Source: an uncultured Selenomonas sp.
Lineage (GTDB): Bacteria > Bacillota > Negativicutes > Selenomonadales > Selenomonadaceae
DNA: 12,917 nucleotides
Assembly (NCBI GenBank): GCA_945494195.1
Contig: CALYVJ010000017.1
Span: 1-12,917, forward strand
Reading direction: 5' to 3'
Shown here: positions 4,793-12,607 of the stretch, piece after piece
How positions within the stretch are numbered: the stretch's first letter is position 1
Layout: each line of letters starts with the position of its first letter
The notes under the pieces: model-generated
Database searches by the model: none
Told to the model about the DNA's origin: nothing
What the model saw: the letters and a program-made list of their open reading frames with translations, nothing else
Made by a program: the position numbers and the translations under genes

Positions 4793-5923
4793 ATGAAATC
4801 GTTCTTTAAGGCTATGAATAATAAGAAAAAGAAGAATTTGGCTGCCGCTTTGCTGGTGGCTATGTCGGTGGTTTCCTTTTCGGGATGTTCGGCAGGGCAG
4901 GCCGATAATGGGGCGTCGTCCTCCAGTGCAGCTGCGGTTCAGCAGGCGGCCAGCAATCAGACGCTGTCGGATGCACGCAATACGCCGGTCGTTCGCGCCG
5001 CCAAGACTGTCGGCCCGACGGTGGTCGGCATCACGAATAAAGCGGTGGCCCGTGATTGGTTCAACAATCCGGTGGAAACTGAGGGCGTTGGTTCTGGTGT
5101 TATCTTCAAGAATGATGGCGGCAAGAGCTATATCGTAACGAACAACCATGTTATCAGCAATGCCAAGGAACTCATTGTATCGCTGGCGGATGGCCGGTCG
5201 CTTAAGGGTAAGCTGATCGGTGCTGATGAGATGACGGATTTGGCGGTTGTTCGCGTAGATGATGGCAAGCTGCCGACTGCAAAGTTCGGGGATTCGGATA
5301 AGATTGTTGTCGGTGAGCCGGCTATTGCTATCGGCAATCCGATGGGGCTGGAGTTCCAGGGCAGTGTTACGAGTGGCGTCATCAGTGCCCTGAACCGTAC
5401 GCTCGATATCAGCGATAAGCGCGTGAAACTGCTGCAGACGGATGCGGCAATCAATCCTGGTAATTCTGGCGGTGCTTTGGTCAATGCGGATGGTGAGGTT
5501 ATCGGTATCAATAGTGCCAAGGTAGCTGCGAATGGCGTTGAGGGCATGGGGTTCTCCATTCCGATCAATACGGTACAGAATGTCATCAACGAGATTATGG
5601 AGAAGGGCTATGTAGCTCGTCCGTATCTTGGGGTCTCGGTGTTTGACCCCCAGACGGCTGCCCGCTATGGCTATCAGCTCAACATCGATAAGGGCGTCTA
5701 TGTATTCCAGCTGACCTTGAATGGCCCTAGCGGCAAAGCTGGCCTCCAGCGCGGCGATATCATCCTGAAACTCGATGGACAGGAGACGAACAGTGTCCAG
5801 GATCTTCGTGCGAAGATTGCCGAGCATAAGGTCGGCGATACGGTAAAGGTAACCTTTGACCGCAACGGCAAGCAGAAGAATGTCGATGTCGTTCTTGAGG
5901 AAATGCCGCAGGATAAGAATTGA
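4793..5923 (+). CDS. htrA: HtrA/DegP-family serine protease with C-terminal PDZ domain
   Basis: Envelope quality-control protease of 376 aa that degrades or refolds damaged exported proteins. A basic start plus hydrophobic stretch (~15-31) ends in FSGC, so Cys32 may be a lipoprotein anchor; a Ser/Ala/Gln-rich linker follows. The trypsin-like domain has the full triad: His119 in TNNHVIS, Asp149 in TDLAVV and Ser225 in GNSGG. One PDZ domain occupies ~275-370 (GVYVFQL, GLQRGDIILKLDGQ). GGAGGG lies 6 bp before the ATG. The stop overlaps the rlmH start (TGATG). The order walJ-htrA-rlmH supports an operon. Full length, nothing missing. Confidence 0.95.
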   Translation: MKSFFKAMNNKKKKNLAAALLVAMSVVSFSGCSAGQADNGASSSSAAAVQQAASNQTLSDARNTPVVRAAKTVGPTVVGITNKAVARDWFNNPVETEGVGSGVIFKNDGGKSYIVTNNHVISNAKELIVSLADGRSLKGKLIGADEMTDLAVVRVDDGKLPTAKFGDSDKIVVGEPAIAIGNPMGLEFQGSVTSGVISALNRTLDISDKRVKLLQTDAAINPGNSGGALVNADGEVIGINSAKVAANGVEGMGFSIPINTVQNVINEIMEKGYVARPYLGVSVFDPQTAARYGYQLNIDKGVYVFQLTLNGPSGKAGLQRGDIILKLDGQETNSVQDLRAKIAEHKVGDTVKVTFDRNGKQKNVDVVLEEMPQDKN

Positions 5924-6402
5924 TGAAGATTACCATTGTTTGTGCAGGCAAAATCAAGGAAAAGTATCTGAGTGCGGGGATTACGGAGTTCATGAAGAGG
6001 CTCCGTCCCTTTGCCCAGGTGGAGATAAAGGAAATCCACGAGGAGAAGATGCCCGATGAGCCTTCGGCAGCGGAAAAGGAACAGGTGCTGCAGAAGGAGG
6101 GAGAGAAGCTCCTGAAGCTAGTGCCTGCGGGGAGCTTCCTCTTTGTGCTCGATGTGTTCGGCAAGGAGATGCCATCGGAAAAGCTCGCGGAGAAGCTGGA
6201 CCGATTAGGGGTTCAGGGGCGCAGCAATATCACGTTCTTGATTGGCGGTGCCTTTGGCCTTTCGAGGGAGGTTCGGGCGGCTGCAGATGAGCGGCTGAGT
6301 TTTTCCCAGTTGACCTTTACCCATCAGATGGTGCGGCTCTTGCTGGTTGAGCAGATTTATCGTTGCTTTAAGATCAATCGCGGTGAGAAGTATCACTGGT
6401 AA
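5923..6402 (+). CDS. rlmH: 23S rRNA pseudouridine-1915 N3-methyltransferase RlmH
   Basis: SPOUT-family methyltransferase of 159 aa, the standard length; it methylates pseudouridine 1915 in helix 69 of 23S rRNA on assembled ribosomes. Visible marks are MKITIVCAGKIKEKY at the start, FLIGGAFGL (S-adenosylmethionine-binding loop, ~107-115) and LTFTHQMVRLLLVEQIYR near the end, finishing in YHW. Most homologues end in YHK or YHR, so the Trp is a small oddity. The ATG at 5923 overlaps the htrA stop by one base (a TTG three bases earlier is also open), with AGGA 9 bp upstream; translation is probably coupled. It is the last gene of the operon, followed by a terminator. Confidence 0.95.
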   Translation: MKITIVCAGKIKEKYLSAGITEFMKRLRPFAQVEIKEIHEEKMPDEPSAAEKEQVLQKEGEKLLKLVPAGSFLFVLDVFGKEMPSEKLAEKLDRLGVQGRSNITFLIGGAFGLSREVRAAADERLSFSQLTFTHQMVRLLLVEQIYRCFKINRGEKYHW

Positions 6403-6408
6403 TAGAAG

Positions 6409-6435
6409 CCTTCCCCTTTAGGGGGAGGTTTTTTT
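6409..6435 (+). terminator. Intrinsic terminator of walJ-htrA-rlmH operon
   Basis: CCTTCCCC and GGGGGAGG pair over 8 bp (one G-T) around TTTA and are followed by seven T. It starts 6 bp after the rlmH stop. Confidence 0.88.
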
Positions 6436-6459
6436 GTGGTATGATATAAGGAGTATAAT
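6432..6459 (+). promoter_or_regulatory. Probable promoter of the PBP gene
   Basis: A perfect TATAAT (6454-6459) lies 43 bp before the PBP start. The -35 is weak and overlaps the T-run of the preceding terminator (TTTTGT, 6432-6437, 16-bp spacer). The position between a terminator and a single gene supports it. Confidence 0.4.
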
Positions 6460-6501
6460 TTTGGTAAGTATGTCGTGCAGCGACAGGAGTGATATAGAGG
6501 A

Positions 6502-8478
6502 ATGAAGAATAGACGGTACGAAACGCAAAAGCATATTACCGGCCTCGCGATGTTTATGCTTTGTATTTTGGGAATTGTCGTCTTGCGTTATGGCTGGCTG
6601 CAGCTGGTACAGGGAAATGAGCTTTCGGAGCGCATGAAAAATCAGGTGGGGCATGATTATGCCATCCAGTCACCCCGCGGTGCGATTATCGACCGCAACG
6701 GACGTGAGCTGGCAGTGAGTGCCATGACTAAATCCTTGTATGTGGATCCGAATCATGTGGAGGATCCGCAGACTTTGGCGGCAGATTTGGCACCGCTGAT
6801 TGAGAAAACGGAACAGGATGTTCTCGATGACATTGCCGTGGGCGGTGGTTTCGTTTGGGTCAAGCGCCGCATGGAGCAGTCGGAGTACGAAGCTGTGCGG
6901 GCGCTCATCAAGGAAAAGGGCTACTCCACTTGCCTGGGGTTCCGCGATGAGGCGAAGCGCTATTATCCCAACGACGTGCTGGCGGCCAATGTCCTGGGCT
7001 TTGTGGGGACAGACGACAAGGGCTTGGATGGCGTGGAACAGGCGCTGGACAGCTTGCTCAAGGGAGAAATCAAGGAGAAATATCTTACTACGGACCGCCG
7101 CGACCGGCCGATTCTCGATTCGATTTTTTCCAGCAGCCGTCGTTATCGTGGCGATTACTGCAAGACGGTCGAGCTTACCATCGACAGCGGCATTCAGTTC
7201 ATTGTCGAGCAGGAGCTTGACCGGGCGGTGGCGGAGAACCGGCCCAAGTCCATTACCTGTGTGGTCATGAATCCGAGGACCGGCGAGGTGCTGGCAATGG
7301 CATCGCGCCCTTCGTATAATCCCAATAAGTTCTGGGATTACAAGCCAGAGGTTTGGAAAAACCGGGCCGTGTCCTTTATTTATGAGCCGGGGTCGACGTT
7401 TAAATCCGTGGTTGCCGGTGCGGCCTTGCAGGAGCAGGTGGTTACGCCCAATCAGGTCTTTGTGGACCCGGGATATGTCATGGTGTCGGGGCGCCGCATC
7501 CAGAACTGGAGTGGTACGAGCTTTGGTACCGTTACTTTCACGGATGTCGTCAAGCAGTCCCTTAACACGGGCTTTGCTCAGGTGGGCCTGCGTCTGGGCG
7601 CAGATAGGATTACGGATTACGCGAAGAAATTCGGCTTTGGCGAGGCGACGGGGATTGATTTGCCAGCCGAGGAAAGTGGTATCCTGTTTGACCCCGAGCA
7701 GATGCGCGATTCCGATATCGCCACGATGTCGATCGGGCAGAGTATCGCGGTGACGCCGCTGCAGCTGGTGACGGCGATGTCAGCGATTGCCAATGATGGT
7801 GTGCTGCTGAAGCCTTATATCGTGAAGTCCATCCGCAATGCCGATGGTTCGGTCTATGAGGAGCGAAGCCCCCAGGAGGTGCGCCGCACGATAGAGTCGG
7901 CTACGGACAAGACCCTCATCGGTCTCTTGGAACAGGTCGTTGCCAGCGGTGGTGGTGCTAAGGCCGGCGTTAAAGGCTATCGCATTGCCGGCAAGACGGG
8001 GACGGCCCAAAAAATCCGTGAGGATGGTGCCGGTTATATGGAGGGGCGTTATATTGCCTCCTTCTGTGGTTTCGCGCCGGTGGAGGATCCGCAGCTTACG
8101 GTTTTGGTCATGATTGATGACCCGAGTCAGGGCAACTACTACGGTGGACAGATTGCCGCTCCGGTGGCCAGCCGGATTTTCTCCCAGCTGTTCCGCTATA
8201 TGCGGATTGCTCCGTCCAGTGACCCCTTCGCAGGCATGGAGCCGCCTAAGACGCCGCAGCCGAAGCCAATCAAAGGGTACGAGGGGGTTGTGCCGGAGGG
8301 CATGATTGTCATGCCGGATTTCACGGGGAAAAGCCTCCGGGAAGCTGCCCGTATTGCCAGTGATAAGGGCTTGAGTTTTGAAAGCGAGGGATCGGGCTTT
8401 GCCTCGGGGCAGAGTATCCCGCCGAATACACTGGTGGACCAAGGCCGCAGTATTGTCGTGTATTTCAAACCAGAATAA
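6502..8478 (+). CDS. SpoVD/FtsI-family class B penicillin-binding protein with PASTA domain
   Basis: Peptidoglycan DD-transpeptidase of 658 aa. A short basic N-terminus and one membrane anchor (~13-32) are followed by the PBP dimerisation domain (SPRGAIIDRNGRELA, ~53-67). The transpeptidase domain carries all three motifs: STFK (Ser298 nucleophile, Lys301), SLN (353-355) and KTGT (498-501). A single PASTA domain closes the protein (~597-658, from VMPDFTGKSLREAARIASDK). This layout matches SpoVD-type PBPs rather than E. coli FtsI, which lacks PASTA. The ATG at 6502 has AGGAG 12 bp and GAGGA immediately upstream. The gene stands alone between two terminators. A role in division or elongation is likely; sporulation is not implied, because many non-sporing Negativicutes keep SpoVD-like proteins. 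Confidence 0.93.
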   Translation: MKNRRYETQKHITGLAMFMLCILGIVVLRYGWLQLVQGNELSERMKNQVGHDYAIQSPRGAIIDRNGRELAVSAMTKSLYVDPNHVEDPQTLAADLAPLIEKTEQDVLDDIAVGGGFVWVKRRMEQSEYEAVRALIKEKGYSTCLGFRDEAKRYYPNDVLAANVLGFVGTDDKGLDGVEQALDSLLKGEIKEKYLTTDRRDRPILDSIFSSSRRYRGDYCKTVELTIDSGIQFIVEQELDRAVAENRPKSITCVVMNPRTGEVLAMASRPSYNPNKFWDYKPEVWKNRAVSFIYEPGSTFKSVVAGAALQEQVVTPNQVFVDPGYVMVSGRRIQNWSGTSFGTVTFTDVVKQSLNTGFAQVGLRLGADRITDYAKKFGFGEATGIDLPAEESGILFDPEQMRDSDIATMSIGQSIAVTPLQLVTAMSAIANDGVLLKPYIVKSIRNADGSVYEERSPQEVRRTIESATDKTLIGLLEQVVASGGGAKAGVKGYRIAGKTGTAQKIREDGAGYMEGRYIASFCGFAPVEDPQLTVLVMIDDPSQGNYYGGQIAAPVASRIFSQLFRYMRIAPSSDPFAGMEPPKTPQPKPIKGYEGVVPEGMIVMPDFTGKSLREAARIASDKGLSFESEGSGFASGQSIPPNTLVDQGRSIVVYFKPE

Positions 8479-8486
8479 TGAATGGG

Positions 8487-8517
8487 AAAAGCCTTCCGCT
8501 TACGGAAGGCTTTTTTT
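8487..8517 (+). terminator. Intrinsic terminator after the PBP gene
   Basis: AAAAGCCTTCCG and CGGAAGGCTTTT form a perfect stem (12 bp counting the A/T pairs) around CTTA, followed by further T. The A-run on the other side could let it work in both directions. Confidence 0.92.
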
Positions 8518-8615
8518 CGTGCCTGGAAAAATAAAATTTTCACAGATGATAAAAAACAAGGAAATTTGGAACAAAAAACGAATCTAGACAATAGAAAAAC
8601 AGAGGAGGTGGCTGG

Positions 8616-9032
8616 ATGAAACAGGAAGAAGGTCTGGTGGTGAAAGTCCAGGATGGTCTGGCCGGTATTAAGGTGGGGCGTCATGCAGACTGTTCGGCCT
8701 GTGGCGCTTGTCCATCCAGTCATCATGTGATGGTAGAAGCCGTTAATCGAATCGGGGCCAAACCTGGTCAGCGCGTACGGTTTGCCATGCAGGAAGCCCA
8801 TGTGCTGACAGGGGCTTTTGTCGTGTTTGTACTGCCGCTTTTGGCGGCGGCGGTGGGGGCTGTGCTCGGCTGGCAGCTGGCGATTGGCGTGGGTGGAGAG
8901 TTTTCGTTCTGGGCCGAGTTTGGTGCTGGCTTTTTTTTCGTCTTGTCATTGTTGGCAATCAAGTTGTTTGATCGGCAGGTGGCAAAGAAACAAGGGATGA
9001 AACCGGTTATTCTCGAGATTTTAGAGGATTGA
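8616..9032 (+). CDS. rseC: RseC/MucC-family membrane protein of the Rnf operon
   Basis: Inner-membrane protein of 138 aa of the RseC (SoxR-reducing system) family. The N-terminal cytoplasmic part carries CSACGAC (Cys26, Cys29, Cys32), a CxxCxxC cluster, followed by two membrane segments (~67-89 and ~96-116) and a short charged tail. RseC is linked to the Rnf/Rsx electron-transfer complex, and it heads the rnf cluster here as in several anaerobic Firmicutes. Its exact job is unsettled; iron-sulfur or redox assistance to Rnf is an inference. The start has a very strong AGGAGGTG site 8-9 bp upstream. rnfC begins 39 bp after its stop. No clear promoter was recognised in the 98 bp between the preceding terminator and this gene, although the operon must start there. 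Confidence 0.85.
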   Translation: MKQEEGLVVKVQDGLAGIKVGRHADCSACGACPSSHHVMVEAVNRIGAKPGQRVRFAMQEAHVLTGAFVVFVLPLLAAAVGAVLGWQLAIGVGGEFSFWAEFGAGFFFVLSLLAIKLFDRQVAKKQGMKPVILEILED

Positions 9033-9071
9033 CCGTTTCAGATATTTTAGGGAGCTATGAGGTGATTGTTC

Positions 9072-10427
9072 ATGTTCAGGAGTTTTCTTGGCGGGATTCA
9101 TCCGCACGATGGCAAGGAACTGGCAAAGGATAAGCCGATACAGGTGATGCCGGCGCCTAAGGAACTTGTTGTGCCAATGAGTCAGCATATCGGTGCACCC
9201 TGTACGCCTTGTGTAAAGGCCGGTGACCTGGTGAAACGGGGGCAGCTTATCGGCACGAGTCCGGCGTTCATGCATGCGGATATTCATGCCCCGGTATCTG
9301 GTAAGGTCATCCGCATTGAAGAACGTCCCCATTCGGGACGCATCAGCTGTCCCGCCGTTGTCATCGAAAACGACGGGGAGGACAGTTGGGCAGACGGTCT
9401 GCCGCTGGAGCGGGATTGGAGGGCGATGACGAATGAGGAGATTCTAAATGCTATCCAGTCCGCGGGCATTGTTGGCATGGGGGGAGCGACCTTTCCGGCC
9501 CATATCAAGTTGAAACCGTCGAAACCGGTGGATATTCTGATTCTCAACGGCGCTGAGTGTGAGCCGTATTTGACTGCGGATTACCGGCTGATGCTGGAGT
9601 CACCGGCGCAGGTGGTGGAGGGAATACAGATTCTCGCCCGGGTGCTGGGAGTCAAGCGCAGTGTGATTGGTATCGAGGACAACAAACCTGAGGCTATTGA
9701 TGCGTTGAAAAAGGCTTGCGCGGGAATCGGCATCGAGGTGGCCACCCTCAAGACGAAGTATCCCCAGGGGGCAGAGAAGATGCTGATCAAAGTGCTGGCA
9801 GACCGGGAAGTTCCCATGGGAGGGCTGCCCATGGATGTGGGGGCCGTGGTGCAAAATATAGGGACGGTGGCGGCCATTGCCGATGCGGTGGTACGCGGGG
9901 TGCCCCTTACGGAGCGGATTATGACCGTTTCGGGGGATGCCATTGCCGAACCGAAGAACCTGCGGGTGCGCATCGGTACGAAATATAGCGCTGCTATTGC
10001 CTTCTGCGGTGGCTTTAAAGAAGAACCAGATAAACTGCTGGCGGGTGGCCCCATGATGGGCATGGCTCAGTTTACGGATGAGGTTCCGGTGATGAAGGGA
10101 TCTTCCGGTATTTTGGCCTTGACCCGCAGGCTTACGGAGCATGGCCCAGAAATGAACTGCATCCGCTGTGGCCGTTGTGTCAAAGCTTGTCCAATGGGGC
10201 TGGTGCCCAGCATGTTATCGATACTTTCCCAGCGTCAGGATTTTGCGGCTTGCCGTGATTCCTACGGATTGATGAACTGTGTGGAGTGCGGTTGTTGTAC
10301 GTATATCTGCCCGGCCAAACGAAACATCGTGCAGTATATCCGCAATGCCAAAGGTTTTGTGCGGGCGGAGATGGCAAGGGCTAAGGCGAAGGAAGCACCG
10401 GCAAAGAAAGAGGGGGCGAAGGCATGA
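9072..10427 (+). CDS. rnfC: Rnf complex subunit RnfC (NADH-binding, 2x[4Fe-4S])
   Basis: Peripheral subunit of 451 aa that carries the NADH/FMN site of the ion-pumping ferredoxin:NAD+ oxidoreductase. An N-terminal RnfC barrel (GGIHPHDGKE, APVSGKVIRIEE) leads into the Complex-I 51-kDa-like domain (GMGGATFPAHIKL, NGAECEPYLTADYRLM). Two ferredoxin-type clusters follow: Cys363/366/369/373 (CIRCGRCVKACP) and Cys403/406/409/413 (CVECGCCTYICP), with an extra Cys408. The C-terminus is a short Lys/Ala-rich tail, much shorter than the long repeat tail of E. coli RsxC. The ATG at 9072 follows GAGGTGA by 6 bp; a TTG at 9066 is also in frame. The stop overlaps rnfD by four bases (ATGA). Confidence 0.95.
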   Translation: MFRSFLGGIHPHDGKELAKDKPIQVMPAPKELVVPMSQHIGAPCTPCVKAGDLVKRGQLIGTSPAFMHADIHAPVSGKVIRIEERPHSGRISCPAVVIENDGEDSWADGLPLERDWRAMTNEEILNAIQSAGIVGMGGATFPAHIKLKPSKPVDILILNGAECEPYLTADYRLMLESPAQVVEGIQILARVLGVKRSVIGIEDNKPEAIDALKKACAGIGIEVATLKTKYPQGAEKMLIKVLADREVPMGGLPMDVGAVVQNIGTVAAIADAVVRGVPLTERIMTVSGDAIAEPKNLRVRIGTKYSAAIAFCGGFKEEPDKLLAGGPMMGMAQFTDEVPVMKGSSGILALTRRLTEHGPEMNCIRCGRCVKACPMGLVPSMLSILSQRQDFAACRDSYGLMNCVECGCCTYICPAKRNIVQYIRNAKGFVRAEMARAKAKEAPAKKEGAKA

Positions 10428-11407
10428 GTGAGTATACGATTTCCAGTTCCCCGCATATTCGCGATGGGGAGACGATCCCGGGGATTATGTGGCGCGTGAA
10501 TGCGGCACTGCTTCCCGCGGCGGCGTTTGCCGTTTGGTGGTTTGGGGTTCCGGCACTGATCAATATGGTGGTCGGTGTCATCTTTGCGGTGGCGTCAGAG
10601 TATATCTGGCAGCGGGCCATGCATCAGCCCGTTACGGCTTTTGATGGCAGTGCCTGTATAACAGGGCTTTTGCTGGCTATGTCGATGTCGCCCGTTTTGC
10701 CGCCGTATATGGTGGCAATTGGTTCGGTGCTGGCCATTGTTGTTGTCAAGCAGTCTATGGGCGGTTTGGGATTCAATATTTTCAATCCTGCGCATATTGG
10801 CCGGGCGGCACTGATGGTTTCCTGGCCGGTAGCAATGACCACTTGGACGAAGATGCAGGACATGAGTGCTGGGGTGGATGCCATGACCAGTGCAACTCCG
10901 CTGAATATCCTCAAGCTGCAGGGGTATGATGCGCTGTTATCGACGTTTGGCGGACAGGCTAATCTGTATTGGAATATGTTTATCGGAACCCGCAATGGCT
11001 CCTTGGGGGAGACCAGTACGGTGCTGCTGTTGTTAGGCGGCCTGTATCTGATTGGGAAGGGGTATGTGAATTGGGTGGTGCCGGTGGTCATGATTGGTAC
11101 CGTTGGTTTGCTGACCTTTGTCTTTGGCCCTGCAGGGTTCTTTACTGGCGACCCGCTATTCCATATGATGGCAGGGGGCTTGATGCTGGGGGCGTTCTTT
11201 ATGGCTACGGATATGGTTACGATTCCGATGACCGTCAAGGGACAGGTTATCTTTGCCATCGGGGCTGGAGCTATTACGGTGTTGATTCGTCTTGTGGGCG
11301 GTTATCCAGAGGGGGTCTGCTATTCGATTCTCTTGATGAATGCGCTGACGCCGCTGATTGACCGCTTTACCAAACCGCGTATCTTTGGGGCTGGAGGTGA
11401 CAAGTGA
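10424..11407 (+). CDS. rnfD: Rnf complex subunit RnfD (covalent-FMN membrane protein)
   Basis: Integral membrane subunit of 327 aa with about nine hydrophobic segments, homologous to NqrB. It carries a covalently bound FMN in the electron path of Rnf. The flavin attachment motif is SATP, with Thr158 as the acceptor, within DAMTSATPLNILK. GFNIFNPAHIGRAAL and FMATDMVTIPMT are further family marks. The ATG overlaps the rnfC stop (ATGA), and the TGA overlaps the rnfG start by one base, so the genes are translationally coupled. Full length. Confidence 0.95.
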   Translation: MSEYTISSSPHIRDGETIPGIMWRVNAALLPAAAFAVWWFGVPALINMVVGVIFAVASEYIWQRAMHQPVTAFDGSACITGLLLAMSMSPVLPPYMVAIGSVLAIVVVKQSMGGLGFNIFNPAHIGRAALMVSWPVAMTTWTKMQDMSAGVDAMTSATPLNILKLQGYDALLSTFGGQANLYWNMFIGTRNGSLGETSTVLLLLGGLYLIGKGYVNWVVPVVMIGTVGLLTFVFGPAGFFTGDPLFHMMAGGLMLGAFFMATDMVTIPMTVKGQVIFAIGAGAITVLIRLVGGYPEGVCYSILLMNALTPLIDRFTKPRIFGAGGDK

Positions 11408-11955
11408 TGGCTGAGGAACATTCGATTGTGAAGATTGCTTCGAATCTGGCGATGGCCTGTTTTATCTCTGGCGTGGTCATTGGTTCGGTTTATTACGTGA
11501 CGGCTCCCGTGGCGGCGCAGAAGGCGGAGCTGATGAAGCAGGAATCCATGAAGGCTTTGGTCCCCGAGGCGGAGTCTTTTGAGGAAGTGAGCGGTCATGA
11601 GGGCTGGTTTGCCGCGAAAAAGGACGGCAGGATCACCGCCTATATCGTCCCCAGTGAGACGAAGGGGTATGGCGGCAAAATCAAGCTGTTGGTAGCGGTG
11701 ACGGCGGATGCAAAAGTCATCGATTACAATATCCTGGAGCATAATGAGACCCCGGGGCTCGGGGATAATGCACAGAAACCTTCCTTTCGCCAGCAGTTCG
11801 CAGGAAAGGGTGCAGACCATTTGACGGTTACCAAAGATCCGGCAGATAAAGAGGACATTCAGGCCATGACCGGCGCGACGATTTCCTCGCGGGCAGTGAC
11901 GCGGGGAGTCAAACAGGCTGTCGAGGAAGTGGCGGCCTTGCAGGGAGGGAAATAA
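11407..11955 (+). CDS. rnfG: Rnf complex subunit RnfG (covalent FMN, extracytoplasmic)
   Basis: Subunit of 182 aa with one N-terminal membrane anchor (~13-32) and an extracytoplasmic FMN-binding domain homologous to NqrC. Marks are VPSETKGYGGKIKLLV and HNETPGLGDNA. The flavinylation motif is TGATISS, with Thr158 as the covalent FMN site. A flavin transferase (ApbE) would be needed for attachment and is not in the window. GGAGGTGA (11393-11400) sits 6 bp before the ATG; a GTG three bases earlier is too close to it. rnfE follows one base after its stop. Confidence 0.94.
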   Translation: MAEEHSIVKIASNLAMACFISGVVIGSVYYVTAPVAAQKAELMKQESMKALVPEAESFEEVSGHEGWFAAKKDGRITAYIVPSETKGYGGKIKLLVAVTADAKVIDYNILEHNETPGLGDNAQKPSFRQQFAGKGADHLTVTKDPADKEDIQAMTGATISSRAVTRGVKQAVEEVAALQGGK

Positions 11956-11956
11956 A

Positions 11957-12607
11957 ATGAAGGAATTGTGGAATATCTTCAGTAAGGGACTGGTGGCCGA
12001 AAATCCGATTTTTATCCTTGCCTTGTCGCTTTGTCCTGCCTTGGCGGTCACTACGAGCGTTGTCAATGGCCTTACGATGGGGCTTACGGTTACCTTTGTC
12101 ATTACGACGAATAACGTGGTGGTGTCCATCGTGCGCAAATGGGTAAATCCCAAGGTGCGTGTGCCGGTTTACATCACTTCGATTGCGACCATTGTCACGG
12201 TAGCGCAGTTGGTCCTGCAGGCCTATTTCCCCGAACTCTATAAGGCCTTGGGAATTTACTTGGCGTTGGTGGTGGTTTTTGCCATCATTTTGGCCCGGGC
12301 GGAAGTCTATGCGTCCAAGCATGGTGTGGTGAAATCCTTTGCCGATGGGTTTGGCATGGGCTGTGGATTTACGCTGGCCATGCTGATCATTTCAGTGATT
12401 CGCGAACTTATCGGGGCCGGGACGATTCTAGGTATGCCGGTGTTTGGCGACGGCTATGAGCCAATGCTGATGATGGTACTGCCCCCAGGGGCGTTTATCC
12501 TGATTGGTTATCTGGTAGCGGCAACGAAAACTTGGAACAAACACGTAGAGGAAAAGAAGGCGAAGGAAGCGCGCCGCATGGAGTTGATGAAGGGAGCTGA
12601 GTCGTAA
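11957..12607 (+). CDS. rnfE: Rnf complex subunit RnfE
   Basis: Integral membrane subunit of 216 aa, homologous to NqrD, with about six membrane segments. With RnfA it forms the central membrane pair thought to hold an iron-sulfur centre and take part in ion transport. NPIFILALSLCPALAVTTSV carries the conserved Cys of the first half; GFGMGCGFTLAM and RELIGAGTILG follow in the second. The C-terminus is a charged tail (NKHVEEKKAKEARRME). The start follows GGGAGGG (11943-11949) by 7 bp. The stop overlaps the rnfA start by one base (TAATG). Confidence 0.95.
   Translation: MKELWNIFSKGLVAENPIFILALSLCPALAVTTSVVNGLTMGLTVTFVITTNNVVVSIVRKWVNPKVRVPVYITSIATIVTVAQLVLQAYFPELYKALGIYLALVVVFAIILARAEVYASKHGVVKSFADGFGMGCGFTLAMLIISVIRELIGAGTILGMPVFGDGYEPMLMMVLPPGAFILIGYLVAATKTWNKHVEEKKAKEARRMELMKGAES

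Noticed and set aside
4736..5827. Long leftward open frame (363 codons) opposite htrA
   Set aside because: It is fully antisense to an unambiguous HtrA protease and has an Ile/Arg/Asp-rich composition typical of reverse-strand shadows; no domain is recognisable.
8518..8615. Possible Rex or sigma-type regulatory site before rseC (TTTTCACA, TTGGAA)
   Set aside because: No partner half-site or -10 at proper spacing was found, so neither a promoter nor an operator could be supported.
9600..10142. Leftward open frames opposite rnfC, and similar ones opposite rnfD, rnfG and rnfE
   Set aside because: They overlap well-supported Rnf genes and show no family motifs; they arise from the G+C-rich codon use of the sense genes.
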